A stretch of DNA of 64,000 bases from an uncultured Prevotella sp. (GTDB lineage: Bacteria > Bacteroidota > Bacteroidia > Bacteroidales > Bacteroidaceae): assembly GCA_944320305.1 (NCBI GenBank), contig CALUGW010000010.1:1-64000 (forward strand). The letters are read 5' to 3'. The position numbers and the translations under genes were made by a program. The notes below the pieces were generated by a model, which was not told the origin of the DNA, did not search any database, and was given only the letters and a program-made list of their open reading frames with translations. Shown here one piece after another: positions 1 through 8,580 of the stretch (positions are counted from its first letter, which is position 1; each line of letters starts with the position of its first letter).

Positions 1-11
1 TGTATTCTCGT

Positions 12-452
12 TTATGAATATAACGGATTTTGGGCACAAACATTTTCATTCAAACTATTTTTGTGGATAAACTTATAATCAGAAATTAATCCTATTCTAT
101 CATCGTTCGTTCTAGGATCTTTTCTGATAGCTTTTATGCCGAAATGAGACTCGTTAATTTCTTTAGCTAACGTGACATAAGAATAGCCGTTTCTAATCAT
201 ACCTCTTTCATTAAAAAATTGGTATAGGAACTTTCCCTTGTCTGTTCTTCGATCAGGCCGATTGTATACTTTAGTGTCATCATCTGTCAATAGCCCCTTA
301 CATAACATTGCCATTACAAGAGAATAGATAGCGCAAGCACCATCTAGGTCTCCCTGTTGTTTGTGCAATTTTACCCATTTCCTGTTTTCATCAAGGATAC
401 ATAACCCTTTATGGTTAAGCCTAATTGAATCTATGATATGTATGTCTGACAT
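12..452 (-). CDS. Papain/C39-like cysteine protease-like protein, possibly incomplete
   Basis: This is a 146-residue protein of unknown function. Around residues 31-44 it reads KQQGDLDGACAIYS: a Gln seven residues before a Cys (Q33, C40) at the start of a helix, the pattern of the oxyanion-hole Gln and nucleophile Cys of papain-like and C39-like peptidases. No convincing catalytic His (a G-H-W/Y type segment) follows, and the frame closes at the very edge of the window, so the protein may be shortened, frameshifted, or a catalytically altered relative. It starts 5 bases after the hsdR stop codon and is evidently the last visible gene of the XRE/GIY-YIG/PIN/HsdR operon. It is A+T-rich like most of that operon. 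The protease assignment is inferred from the motif only. Confidence 0.55.
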   Translation of the reverse strand: MSDIHIIDSIRLNHKGLCILDENRKWVKLHKQQGDLDGACAIYSLVMAMLCKGLLTDDDTKVYNRPDRRTDKGKFLYQFFNERGMIRNGYSYVTLAKEINESHFGIKAIRKDPRTNDDRIGLISDYKFIHKNSLNENVCAQNPLYS

Positions 453-457
453 AAATG

Positions 458-3163
458 TTATGCTGTTTTACGATATAATAAGAACTTCGACAAAGAAGCA
501 AGTGCTTCATCAGCCTGCGACTTGCCGCCAAAGGCTTTGATGAGTTGTGCAGCCCGTGTCTTGTCATCGTCAATAATATCCTTAATGGTGCAAGCACCGT
601 TTGAGGCGATGTAGTCAACAATCTGACGGATAATGGTGATTTGCGATTCCGTCACTGTGCGCTGCACCTGTCCGTACCATAGGTTGAAACGCTGCTGTGC
701 CGAGGGATAGAGGCTTTCCAATGTCTCAATCTGATGGTTGGCGAAACGGACCAACTGAATGATATTCGTCAGCGCTTCCTTCTCTTCCTTGGTGCTGTGT
801 TTCTTGACAGACTGTGGATTGACTATCGTGTAGCAGTTCCACAGACGGGAAGTCTGGAACTTGTTGTTCGCCAGTTTCAGCTTGTTCTCCAAATCCTTCA
901 GCGTTGCGTAGGTCAGTGGCTCTCCGTCGTTGTTGTAAATCATGCGCAGAGCCTCTATCTCGTCCTGATGCTCATCGCAGTATTGCTCAAAAGCCGATGT
1001 CACCTCCTTGGCCTCCTCCTCAGAGAATCCCTTGGAGATGAGTTGGTCTTCTCCCGGCATCAAGGTTTCAATGAAGCCGGCGGCAAGGATAAGCAGATAT
1101 TGGCGTGCCTCGGGATGATGGGTCAGCGGAGCCACCAGCCCTTTGCGTTCAAGATTCGGTTCGTCGATACTTTCGTATGGAGGTAGAGAGTTTTTCTCAA
1201 AAGCATCAAAGATGGCTGCAGAGATTTCCTGCATCCCACTATAGGCCAGTCTCTGGAACTCTTCCCGTTGTTTATCCGATGATTTGTTGTAGATACGTGC
1301 GAGTTTGGCTGCAATCAGTCGCAGATAATCATCGTTGACATTGCCATGCGTCAGCAGTTCCAGCAATCGTTTGAGTGTGATGAGATGCACAGGTTCGCCA
1401 TCGCCAGGACTCGTTGTTATCTTCTGACTTTCGGTAACTCCTACAGCATCCACAAGGAAGAAGCAATCCTTACTAAAAGCATTAGGCGTGACGTTGCGCA
1501 ACTGGTCGTCGCCGATGGAGCGAACACCACGACCCTTCATCTGAATATACAGAGGCTCGGAAGCCACGTCGCGCATGAATATCAGCACTTCAAGCGGCTT
1601 TACGTCTGTTCCCGTAGCCACCAGCGTACAAGTGACTGCAATACGGAACTCCTTGTCGTTGCGGAACTGGCGAATCAGCTCGTTGCTGTCACCTGCGGAA
1701 TAGGTTATTTTCTGTACGAACTTATCATCTGTCCTGCCAAACACCTCTTTAGCTATGCGCACGATATTGTTGGCATGAATCTCATTCAAGGCAAAGATAA
1801 GGGTCTTAGGCAGATAGTCCATGATGGGCTCACGCTGTGGGTCGGTGAACATCTCCGTATAAACGGCATCGCGGTATATCTCCAGCACCAATTTGATTTG
1901 AGCCGGATTGATGACGCTGCGGTTCAGTTCCTCCTTGGTATAGTTCTTGGTTTCCTCATTGCGTACCGTCTCAACCTTGCCCGTATAGCGTGTTTCGCGT
2001 CTGAGTTTGTCACCCTTGAGGATGGCACCGCCGTTTTCGGTCGCCTCGGTCTTGATGCGATAGATGCGAGCATCCACGTTCACGCCATCCACGATGGACT
2101 GCTCCAGAGTGTAGTTTACGACGATATTGTTGTTGAAGAATGCTTTCGTCTCTGGTACTGGCGTTGCCGTCAGGCCGATGAGGTTAGCGGTATTGAAGTA
2201 TTCCAGCACTTTCTTCCAGTTGCCATAGATGGAACGGTGGCATTCGTCAATGATAATGAGATCGAAGAAATCAGGGGGTAGTGTCATGGCTCCCGTTAGC
2301 TGCACTTCGCTCGTGGCGGTATCTTCATCATCGTCATCGTTATCAACGATTTCCTGCCCAGTAAGAAGAGAGAACAGGCGTTGTATGGTAGAGATAACCA
2401 CGTTGCTATCGGATGGGACTTTTGCTGATTTCAGTCGGTTGACTGTATAGATGGTATTGAACGGGTCGCCATTCTCCGTTAGACGGAACATTCCGAACTC
2501 ACCTTCTGCCTGTTTGCCAAGATTGTTGCGGTCAACAAGGAAGAGGATGCGCTTCATGGGCATGAATGCCAAGAGACGGTAAGCTGCCAGACAAGCTGTG
2601 TAAGTCTTACCTGCTCCTGTTGCCAAGATAATCAATGCTTTTTTCTGTCCAGTGCGGAAACTGTTCTCCAGTTCTGTAATGGCTTCATATTGGCAATCGC
2701 GCAAACCTTTCTTTTTCAGAGTGGGCAAACCTGCGTATGGATCATCTATTCCCAGCATCTTTACAATCTCCTTTGGTGTATGGATGCGGTTCAACTCAAT
2801 GAGTTCTCCGTCTTCATCACGAAAGTCTCGGAAGAAGGTCTCTTCCCCGTTGGACTGGTAGATGATGGGCAATGGACGAGAATAGGCTTTGTAGCATTCT
2901 GGCACACCACGAGCATAGAGGTCTGCTTGTTCGCAAACCTTGTCAGAAGTAACGTCCACTTCCTTACGTTTCGCTTCAAGTACACCAACTGCCATACCGT
3001 TGATGAATAAGAAGTAGTCGGCTTCTCGATTCCCTTCAAGCAGGCCTTCTCGAATAGCCGCAGCTGTAAGAGTGGGAGTATAGAAATCTCTATCTACCAC
3101 TTTCCAACCAGCATCTTCAAACATCTGGTCTATCTTGACTCTTGCTTTTTCTTCTGGTTTCAT
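458..3163 (-). CDS. hsdR: Type I restriction enzyme, R (motor/nuclease) subunit
   Basis: About 901 residues. The N-terminal HSDR_N nuclease domain shows the PD-(D/E)xK pattern (D49, then E63-A-K65). A superfamily 2 helicase core follows: Walker A ATGAGKT at 181-187, a DEAH-box variant IIDECHR near residue 310, and motif III LTATP. The C-terminal third resembles the EcoEI R-subunit C-terminal domain. In type I systems HsdR translocates DNA and cleaves it at a distance when methylation by HsdM/HsdS is absent. I chose the ATG two bases after the PIN-gene stop; a TTG two codons upstream is also open. The gene is visibly less A+T-rich than its operon partners. No hsdM or hsdS lies in the window, so they are either beyond the left edge or missing. 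Confidence 0.93.
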   Translation of the reverse strand: MKPEEKARVKIDQMFEDAGWKVVDRDFYTPTLTAAAIREGLLEGNREADYFLFINGMAVGVLEAKRKEVDVTSDKVCEQADLYARGVPECYKAYSRPLPIIYQSNGEETFFRDFRDEDGELIELNRIHTPKEIVKMLGIDDPYAGLPTLKKKGLRDCQYEAITELENSFRTGQKKALIILATGAGKTYTACLAAYRLLAFMPMKRILFLVDRNNLGKQAEGEFGMFRLTENGDPFNTIYTVNRLKSAKVPSDSNVVISTIQRLFSLLTGQEIVDNDDDDEDTATSEVQLTGAMTLPPDFFDLIIIDECHRSIYGNWKKVLEYFNTANLIGLTATPVPETKAFFNNNIVVNYTLEQSIVDGVNVDARIYRIKTEATENGGAILKGDKLRRETRYTGKVETVRNEETKNYTKEELNRSVINPAQIKLVLEIYRDAVYTEMFTDPQREPIMDYLPKTLIFALNEIHANNIVRIAKEVFGRTDDKFVQKITYSAGDSNELIRQFRNDKEFRIAVTCTLVATGTDVKPLEVLIFMRDVASEPLYIQMKGRGVRSIGDDQLRNVTPNAFSKDCFFLVDAVGVTESQKITTSPGDGEPVHLITLKRLLELLTHGNVNDDYLRLIAAKLARIYNKSSDKQREEFQRLAYSGMQEISAAIFDAFEKNSLPPYESIDEPNLERKGLVAPLTHHPEARQYLLILAAGFIETLMPGEDQLISKGFSEEEAKEVTSAFEQYCDEHQDEIEALRMIYNNDGEPLTYATLKDLENKLKLANNKFQTSRLWNCYTIVNPQSVKKHSTKEEKEALTNIIQLVRFANHQIETLESLYPSAQQRFNLWYGQVQRTVTESQITIIRQIVDYIASNGACTIKDIIDDDKTRAAQLIKAFGGKSQADEALASLSKFLLYRKTA

Positions 3164-3165
3164 AC

Positions 3166-5355
3166 TCAATTAATTTGTTGAGCTTCGCGAATATATACCT
3201 CATATGATTTTGTTATCAACTTATCAGGAATTTTTATAGTTTCCTTGTAGTCTTCTACGTAAACAGGATCATAGAATTTTGCAGCCTTATTTATAACAAA
3301 ATACTCAATGATTAAAAGGACAATGGACAAAATCCATCCCCATCCTTTACTTCCACCTACAAAGGCAATAAAATGTGAATATAACGAATTGTCAAAAAAT
3401 TGCAAAAAGAAGGCGAAAAGAATGATAATGCCTAATATGATAACCCATATAATGCTGTTACGTTTCTTCTTTTTAACGATACGTTTTAAATAAGCCTCTC
3501 TTTCTGATTCCATATCTCGACAATATTTATCGTATAAATTCCTAAGGAGCGCATCTTTTTCTGAAATTTGAGCCGATAAAGAATCTTTTTCACGTTTCAT
3601 TTCAGATTCCTTATCTTTAAGTCTTGCTGACTCACTTTTCAAAGCGGATTCTTTAGCATCTAACGCTTCCATACGTTCTTCATGTTTCTTCTGAAGATTT
3701 TCTTTATTGCTTTGCAATTCTTTAATTAGATTACCAGCCGTTTTAAACAATTCTTCAAACTTTCTTGCACTAATAGTTCTTGCCAATTCTTCCTTTCTCG
3801 ACTCATCTTTTACACGTATGGCAAATGCTTGAGCATCATTTTTCGCTAACTGGTTTAGTGAATCAACATCTTTTATCTGACGATTTGCAATTCGAGTTGA
3901 AAGATTGACGACATCCTTATCAGTTAGATTATAATCTTTACGATATTTCTGGATATTATCGTCAAGTTCCTTGATTATTCTTGACTTAGGCAAAGATGAA
4001 TTTATCGTATATGAAATAAGAGATGTTATTCCCATATCAATTATTTCATCCTTCGATAAATCTATTTGAGGATTGCTCAACCATATAATGTTCAATAAAT
4101 CATCTACTTTAATAATCTCTGGCAGTCCACTTTTGTTTAGTTGTAATTCGCCAAGACGAGTGCCATTGGTGTCAGAATCATGACTAATAGCATTATTTAC
4201 GAACCAGCAATTACACTTCTCAAACTCTCTAATAGCCTTATTATTCCTTTTCTCTCGTACATAAATGATTGCCATCGCATCATGGAGGGCAGCCTTGTCT
4301 GTATTGCGAACTTTACGTAAAGTTTCATATTCTTTACTATATCTGGCTTTGTTCCTTAAAGATTCGGGGTGTGGTTTTATAGAAAACTTATAAGTTTGTG
4401 TAAGAGTCTCTGCTAAATTGTCTGACAATCGATCTAGGTCAACACTTGACAGATGCCGACGTTCACAGGCATTATAGATGTCCTCTTTATTAATAGCTTT
4501 AGCTATTATAGCGGTATTTAGATTTTCAGATTTATAAGCTAAAAGAGACTGTATTTCATCAATAGTATCTTGTAATACAGTGAATGTATATCCAAGATTC
4601 TTGCATACAGATATCAATGTGTTACAAGTTCTTGTTGATTCTTTTGTATTCAAATCGAGAAGACTGACAATAAAGTTGGTGTCTAATAAGAGTTCAACAT
4701 CCATCTTTACATTTTGTGGATGAAATTCTATGTAGCTTGTTAATATAGAACCTAAGTACATATCACGCAATTTGTTATACACTTCGGGCCGAGATTTGAA
4801 CATCTCTACAAATTTTGCAGCAGTAACGCTCTCTTGTTCATTACATCTATCATTATGGGAAAGATAATAAGAGATTTCCACTCGATTCCTCTCAATGAAG
4901 TGAAAAATAGCGTTTTCATTATTCTCTTCAGCTATACCAACAATTTTACAGAATTGCGAATAAAGTTTCTTTATTTGATTGACATCATCCCGGCTCTTTT
5001 GTATTTCATCAATATAATCGTCAAATATGTAGTTCTCTATCCAGAAACTTCCATCATTATTAACTGTCATTTCTGGTTTATCACCATGAGAATTTTTATT
5101 TGCTTCGTTGGCTATTAAGCGAAGAATTTGTAACATAACAGGACTTGGAATATCAAGACCATATTCCATCTGAAGAGTCTCACATATTTCGGAAACATGT
5201 GCGCCTTTAATATCCTTTTTCTTATGCAAGATGTTTTTCACTAATGGAACAAATATATCGAGCGGACCATTAGTTAGGCTGCCAGAGTCTTTTATATGTG
5301 CCAAAAGGCTATATGCCACAGCCCTTCGCATTGAGGAATTATCTGTTGTTCCCAT
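3166..5355 (-). CDS. Membrane-anchored PIN-like nuclease with coiled coil
   Basis: A 729-residue protein I do not recognise as a named family. Residues 1-215 are a mostly helical N-terminal region. Residues ~218-395 look like a PIN nuclease domain: D225 at the end of a hydrophobic strand (ELLLDTNF), E267 in a helix (DTIDEI), D359 (ALHDAMAI), and a final strand CWFVNNAISHD, where Asn takes the place of the usual late Asp. A long charged coiled coil spans ~515-625, then a Lys/Arg-rich stretch, two transmembrane helices (~634-653 and ~674-690) and a ~40-residue tail. This suggests a metal-dependent RNase or DNase held at the inner membrane. It sits 11 bases after the GIY-YIG gene and 2 bases before hsdR, so it is part of the same transcript. 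Strongly A+T-rich. The PIN call is motif-based inference. Confidence 0.72.
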   Translation of the reverse strand: MGTTDNSSMRRAVAYSLLAHIKDSGSLTNGPLDIFVPLVKNILHKKKDIKGAHVSEICETLQMEYGLDIPSPVMLQILRLIANEANKNSHGDKPEMTVNNDGSFWIENYIFDDYIDEIQKSRDDVNQIKKLYSQFCKIVGIAEENNENAIFHFIERNRVEISYYLSHNDRCNEQESVTAAKFVEMFKSRPEVYNKLRDMYLGSILTSYIEFHPQNVKMDVELLLDTNFIVSLLDLNTKESTRTCNTLISVCKNLGYTFTVLQDTIDEIQSLLAYKSENLNTAIIAKAINKEDIYNACERRHLSSVDLDRLSDNLAETLTQTYKFSIKPHPESLRNKARYSKEYETLRKVRNTDKAALHDAMAIIYVREKRNNKAIREFEKCNCWFVNNAISHDSDTNGTRLGELQLNKSGLPEIIKVDDLLNIIWLSNPQIDLSKDEIIDMGITSLISYTINSSLPKSRIIKELDDNIQKYRKDYNLTDKDVVNLSTRIANRQIKDVDSLNQLAKNDAQAFAIRVKDESRKEELARTISARKFEELFKTAGNLIKELQSNKENLQKKHEERMEALDAKESALKSESARLKDKESEMKREKDSLSAQISEKDALLRNLYDKYCRDMESEREAYLKRIVKKKKRNSIIWVIILGIIILFAFFLQFFDNSLYSHFIAFVGGSKGWGWILSIVLLIIEYFVINKAAKFYDPVYVEDYKETIKIPDKLITKSYEVYIREAQQIN

Positions 5356-5366
5356 AATTGATAAGT

Positions 5367-6218
5367 TTATCTTTTTACAGTCTCACTTAACTTCTTTCCT
5401 TCAGCATCTTTCCAATCATCCCATCCATTGCTTGGACGACCAAGAACAAAGCTAGACGCACCACTTGGGCTATCAAATGGAACATCGTGGAGAAGGACTA
5501 TCTGTCCCTTGTCTTTCTTACAATGCTCGTTAATAAACAGGTCACGCGAAGCTATAGATTTAAAACTTTTGACCACTTCTGCTGCCAGAAAGCTACCTTC
5601 CATGAGTATAAATTTCCCTTCTTGTTCATCATAGAAACCCATACCTTGTGCAGGGCGGTCGGAGGACTTCACAAAAAACATATGTTCAGAATGAGTTTCT
5701 TTCTTTGCTTTCTCAAAGATACCGCATCCGTAAAACTTACACAACAACTGAATGTCCCGGAAGAAGACCTCCATATCATTGACTCGGTAAGGAGCAATGT
5801 TTGGCTTTTTAGGGTTGGCCCCATTTAGAAGCTCATACGAACATGCGCTTTGGGCTGCATCAATGCCAAGATATTCCAGGTATTTAACATCATCACCGTA
5901 GATTTTGTGATTGTCAGAAATAAACACCAAAGCTGTACTCCAGAAGTCTTTCTTCTGAACATGATCGTTCTTTCGATTGGCAAAGTCTGTTGTTTGGCCT
6001 ATATAGGCTTGCGGCTTATTTGCATCAGGTGAGCTAAGGAGAATATAGAAGGCTGGTTGCCCAGAAATATCACTGATTGTATTTGCTAATGTAATATCTT
6101 CACGAGGTATTACATATAGGTGGCATGTGGAATTAGCCCCCATATAAATGTTCCTTGCTCCATCGAGTTTGCCATCAAGAAGCTCGGTGTGTATGGTGAA
6201 AGTATTCTTGGTCTTCAT
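5367..6218 (-). CDS. GIY-YIG nuclease-like protein with DUF4357 domain
   Basis: 283 residues. The GIY-YIG fold signature appears as FYI at 57-59 and YIG at 72-74, followed by R82 in NRKNDH and E115 in KYLEYLG, which are plausible equivalents of the catalytic Arg and metal-binding Glu. The C-terminal part (~205-275) ends with GASSFVLGRPSNGWDDW, the hallmark of DUF4357, a small domain often fused to GIY-YIG proteins near restriction-modification loci. Its start codon overlaps the stop of the XRE regulator gene by the ATGA arrangement, so the two are translationally coupled. It probably acts as a DNA endonuclease or an accessory factor of the restriction operon; which of these cannot be told from sequence. 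Confidence 0.85.
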   Translation of the reverse strand: MKTKNTFTIHTELLDGKLDGARNIYMGANSTCHLYVIPREDITLANTISDISGQPAFYILLSSPDANKPQAYIGQTTDFANRKNDHVQKKDFWSTALVFISDNHKIYGDDVKYLEYLGIDAAQSACSYELLNGANPKKPNIAPYRVNDMEVFFRDIQLLCKFYGCGIFEKAKKETHSEHMFFVKSSDRPAQGMGFYDEQEGKFILMEGSFLAAEVVKSFKSIASRDLFINEHCKKDKGQIVLLHDVPFDSPSGASSFVLGRPSNGWDDWKDAEGKKLSETVKR

Positions 6219-6430
6219 GACTTTCTATCTATTCTAATGAGTTCCGTATAATCTATATCAAGCAGATTCGATATTTTCTCTATTGTTTCCAGTGATGGCT
6301 GTGAAGAATTGGTGCACCATTTAGATACAGTGGTTGGAGCGCAACCTAATTGTTCCGCCAGCCATTTGTTTGTTTTCTTTTTTTCGGCTAAAATCACTTT
6401 CAAGCGATTTAAATCTTTTGCTTCTTCCAT
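6215..6430 (-). CDS. XRE-family transcriptional regulator
   Basis: A 71-residue single-domain Cro/CI-type helix-turn-helix protein. Helices 2 and 3 are represented by WLAEQLGCAPTTVSKWC, followed by a conserved SLETIEKISNLLDID segment. As the first gene of the left-edge operon it most likely autoregulates the cluster, in the manner of the controller proteins of restriction-modification systems. A TAnnTTTG element lies just upstream on the minus strand. The next gene, GIY-YIG/DUF4357, overlaps it by 4 bases. Confidence 0.9.
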   Translation of the reverse strand: MEEAKDLNRLKVILAEKKKTNKWLAEQLGCAPTTVSKWCTNSSQPSLETIEKISNLLDIDYTELIRIDRKS

Positions 6431-6874
6431 GCTTATTATAATTATTATGGTGCAAAGTTAGCAAATTACTCTCTGAAACAATCACATTTTAAGGAAAAAG
6501 ATGCAATTAAATATGGTTTTAGTGAATTATTTTCACTTAAAAAGGCGGATGGGCCAGAAACAAATCATCAGCTCTAATTGATGAATTATAACAGTACACA
6601 CTTTCTATTTAGAATTGGGAAGCATACAGTTAATTCGTTTGTCGAAACCAACAATATTTTAATTTGGCAGTCCTAACTGCCGAAATATATTTTTTTAATC
6701 GTATCGATTTGCGATTAAAGACTTTGATTGATTTCCTGCAATACACTCTTCCATTCAGGTAATGAAATCTACCATTCATCCCAAATTCGTGTTTTTCTGG
6801 TGGGGAAGACGGGGCTCACTTTGCACGAACTCTTGCAGATGTGGGGAAAATGTGGGGAAATTCGAGAAAAGAAA
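6431..6874. other. Gene-free A+T-rich junction between the operon and tRNA-Leu
   Basis: About 450 bases with no convincing gene. Beyond the operon promoter it holds A+T-rich sequence and a near-duplicated GTGGGGAAAATGTGGGGAAA segment at 6841-6860, just before the tRNA terminator. Position and composition fit the edge of an integrated element, but no integrase fragment or long direct repeat is visible. Confidence 0.45.
6453..6460 (-). promoter_or_regulatory. Putative -7 element of the defence operon
   Basis: On the minus strand this reads TAACTTTG, matching the Bacteroidota -7 consensus, 22 bases upstream of the XRE start codon. No clear TTTG -33 element is found 19-20 bases further up, which may mean that expression is weak or depends on an activator. 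Confidence 0.5.
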
Positions 6875-6912
6875 AATCGCTAAATCTCTTGCTATTAGAG
6901 GTTTAGCGATTA
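6875..6912 (-). terminator. Terminator of tRNA-Leu
   Basis: A near-perfect inverted repeat with arms AATCGCTAAA and TTTAGCGATT, extended by CTCT/AGAG, and followed on the minus strand by a TTTTTCTTTTC tract. This is a typical intrinsic terminator placed 18 bases after the tRNA 3' end. Confidence 0.8.
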
Positions 6913-6929
6913 CTTTCGAGTTAAACTCG

Positions 6930-7011
6930 TACCCAGACCCGGGATCGAACCGGGATGGATTGCTCCACTGGTGTTTGAGACCAGCGCGTCTACCGATTCC
7001 GCCATCTGGGC
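6930..7011 (-). tRNA. tRNA-Leu, anticodon CAA
   Basis: The minus strand folds as a class II tRNA: acceptor GCCCAGA pairing with TCTGGGT (one G-U pair), discriminator A, anticodon loop CTCAAAC giving CAA, a long variable arm TGGA/TCCA, and a T-loop GTTCGATCC. CCA is not encoded. The 3' end faces the A+T-rich restriction island, the usual geometry for integration into a tRNA gene. Confidence 0.95.
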
Positions 7012-7024
7012 ATTGTTGCGGATG

Positions 7025-7055
7025 CAAAGGTACACATAAAATCCGTATTAGCAAA
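7025..7055 (-). promoter_or_regulatory. Promoter of tRNA-Leu
   Basis: On the minus strand TTTG (7052-7055), a 19-base spacer, then TACCTTTG (7025-7032): a full match to the Bacteroidota vegetative promoter, 13 bases upstream of the tRNA 5' end. Confidence 0.75.
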
Positions 7056-7382
7056 TTTTTTATTCAAAAAACTTAAAATCTTTGCCAGTGTCAAGGTTTA
7101 TCAGTAACTTAGTACGCATAAAACAAAATGCAGGACGGCGGCACACCGGAAAAGCCCGCGCCGCAAGATGATGAAAACGTGGCGCAAAACGCATATCCGG
7201 AGGCCATAAAGAAAAATGTAAATGCCAGCAATCTGCCAAATGCCCAAATATTCGGGGGCGCGGAACGACAGACATAAATGCGGGGAATGCGCGTCTGGAC
7301 AGGTCTGACGTAAAAAAGATTTAGGATGACATGACGCGGCCTTTAAGAAACGACACAACAAAAAAACAAACTTATATCTGAT
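7056..7382. other. Intergenic region between tRNA-Leu and manC, no confident gene
   Basis: It contains no recognised gene. An ATG-initiated 49-codon frame (7128-7277, plus strand) is present but has no supporting feature. The last 60 bases before manC are A-rich and probably form its leader; no clear TAnnTTTG is seen. Confidence 0.4.
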
Positions 7383-8474
7383 ATGGAGAAGAACAAAAAT
7401 AACTATTGCGTGATTCTTGCCGGCGGCAAGGGGCGCCGCCTGTGGCCGTGCAGCAGAGACATGAGGCCGAAGCAGTTTCTCGACTTCTTCGGCTCAGGGC
7501 GCACGCAGCTGCAGTCCACCTTCGACCGCTTTGCCAAGCTGGTGCCCGTGGAGAACATCATCGTCTGCACAAACCGCGACTATGAGCGCTATGTCAGGGA
7601 GCAGCTGCCTGAGGTGGCGGGCGAGAACATCGTGGTGGAGCCGGTGAACAGGAACACCGCGCCCTGCGTGGCGTGGGCCAACATGAAAATTGGGGCGAGG
7701 TGCGCCGAGGCCAGCGTGATTGTCACCCCGTCGGACCAGTTTGTGCTCAACGAGGACGCCTTTGCCGAGAACGTGCTGCGCGGGCTCGACTTCGTGGCCA
7801 AGCACAACATCCTGCTGGCCATGGGCGTGAAGCCCACAAGGCCGGAGCCGGGCTACGGCTACATACAGGCCGGCAACGCCACCGACACCGAGGGTGTGTT
7901 CGAGGTGCAGTCGTTCACAGAGAAGCCCGAGCGCGAGTTTGCGCAGATGTTCATGGAGAGCGGCGAGTTCTACTGGAACACCGGCATGTTCCTGTCAAGC
8001 TCGCGGCGCTTCTCGGCCTGCTTCGACAGCCTGTTCCACGAGGTGCAGGGCTGGCGCGACCGCGCCTCGGCCGTGTTCACCGCCAGCGAGGCCATGAGCT
8101 TCATCAGCGACAACTACGCCTCCTATCCCAACGTGTCAATAGACAGCGGCGTGCTTGAGCGCAGCGACGGCGTGTGCGTGATGAAGTGCGGCTTCGGCTG
8201 GGCCGACCTCGGCACGTGGCACTCCATCTACGAGTGCATGCGCAAGACGCCCGACGACAACGTGGCGATAGACTCGCGCGTGGTTCTGGAGGACTGCCGC
8301 GACAACGTTATCAAGCTGCCGGCGGGCAAGCTGGCCGTCATCAACGGCCTCGACGGCTACATCGTGGCCGACGACGGCAACGTGCTCCTCATCTGCAAGA
8401 AGGGCGACTCTTCGTCGCTCGTGCGCAAGTATGCAAACAAGGTGCAGATGGAATACGGCGAAGAATACGTTTGA
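7383..8474 (+). CDS. manC: Mannose-1-phosphate guanylyltransferase
   Basis: 363 residues, the size of a stand-alone GDP-mannose pyrophosphorylase without the fused isomerase domain. The N-terminal signature LAGGKGRRLWPCSRD followed by RPKQF binds the nucleotide and pyrophosphate. VTPSDQF, FTEKPE and YWNTGMF are further family motifs. It makes GDP-mannose from mannose-1-phosphate and GTP for capsule, O-antigen or glycoprotein glycan synthesis. It stands alone on the plus strand and ends at a strong bidirectional terminator facing nadA. Function is confident; the gene symbol follows the usual name for this activity. Confidence 0.92.
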   Translation: MEKNKNNYCVILAGGKGRRLWPCSRDMRPKQFLDFFGSGRTQLQSTFDRFAKLVPVENIIVCTNRDYERYVREQLPEVAGENIVVEPVNRNTAPCVAWANMKIGARCAEASVIVTPSDQFVLNEDAFAENVLRGLDFVAKHNILLAMGVKPTRPEPGYGYIQAGNATDTEGVFEVQSFTEKPEREFAQMFMESGEFYWNTGMFLSSSRRFSACFDSLFHEVQGWRDRASAVFTASEAMSFISDNYASYPNVSIDSGVLERSDGVCVMKCGFGWADLGTWHSIYECMRKTPDDNVAIDSRVVLEDCRDNVIKLPAGKLAVINGLDGYIVADDGNVLLICKKGDSSSLVRKYANKVQMEYGEEYV

Positions 8475-8507
8475 AGAATTAGGAATTAGGAGTTAATAAT
8501 TAAGAAA

Positions 8508-8557
8508 ATATGACTTTGTGGCTGCGAAAAGTTGAAGCCACAAAGTCATATTTTTCA
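8508..8557. terminator. Bidirectional terminator between manC and nadA
   Basis: Arms TGACTTTGTG and CACAAAGTCA, extended by GCT/AGC on the loop side, close a short loop and are flanked by A-rich sequence on the left and ATATTTTTC on the right. It serves the convergent genes on both strands. A short A+T-rich repeat tail (GAATTAGGAATTAGGAG) precedes it. Confidence 0.8.
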
Positions 8558-8580
8558 TTTGTTCTTTCCCATTTTTTTCA

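Noticed and set aside
6776-7054. Minus-strand frame reading CPDGGIGRRAGLK
   Set aside because: This is a translation of tRNA-Leu, a familiar artefact.
7128-7277. 49-codon frame between tRNA-Leu and manC
   Set aside because: Possible small gene, but no promoter, conserved motif or signal is visible; noted only as part of the intergenic region.
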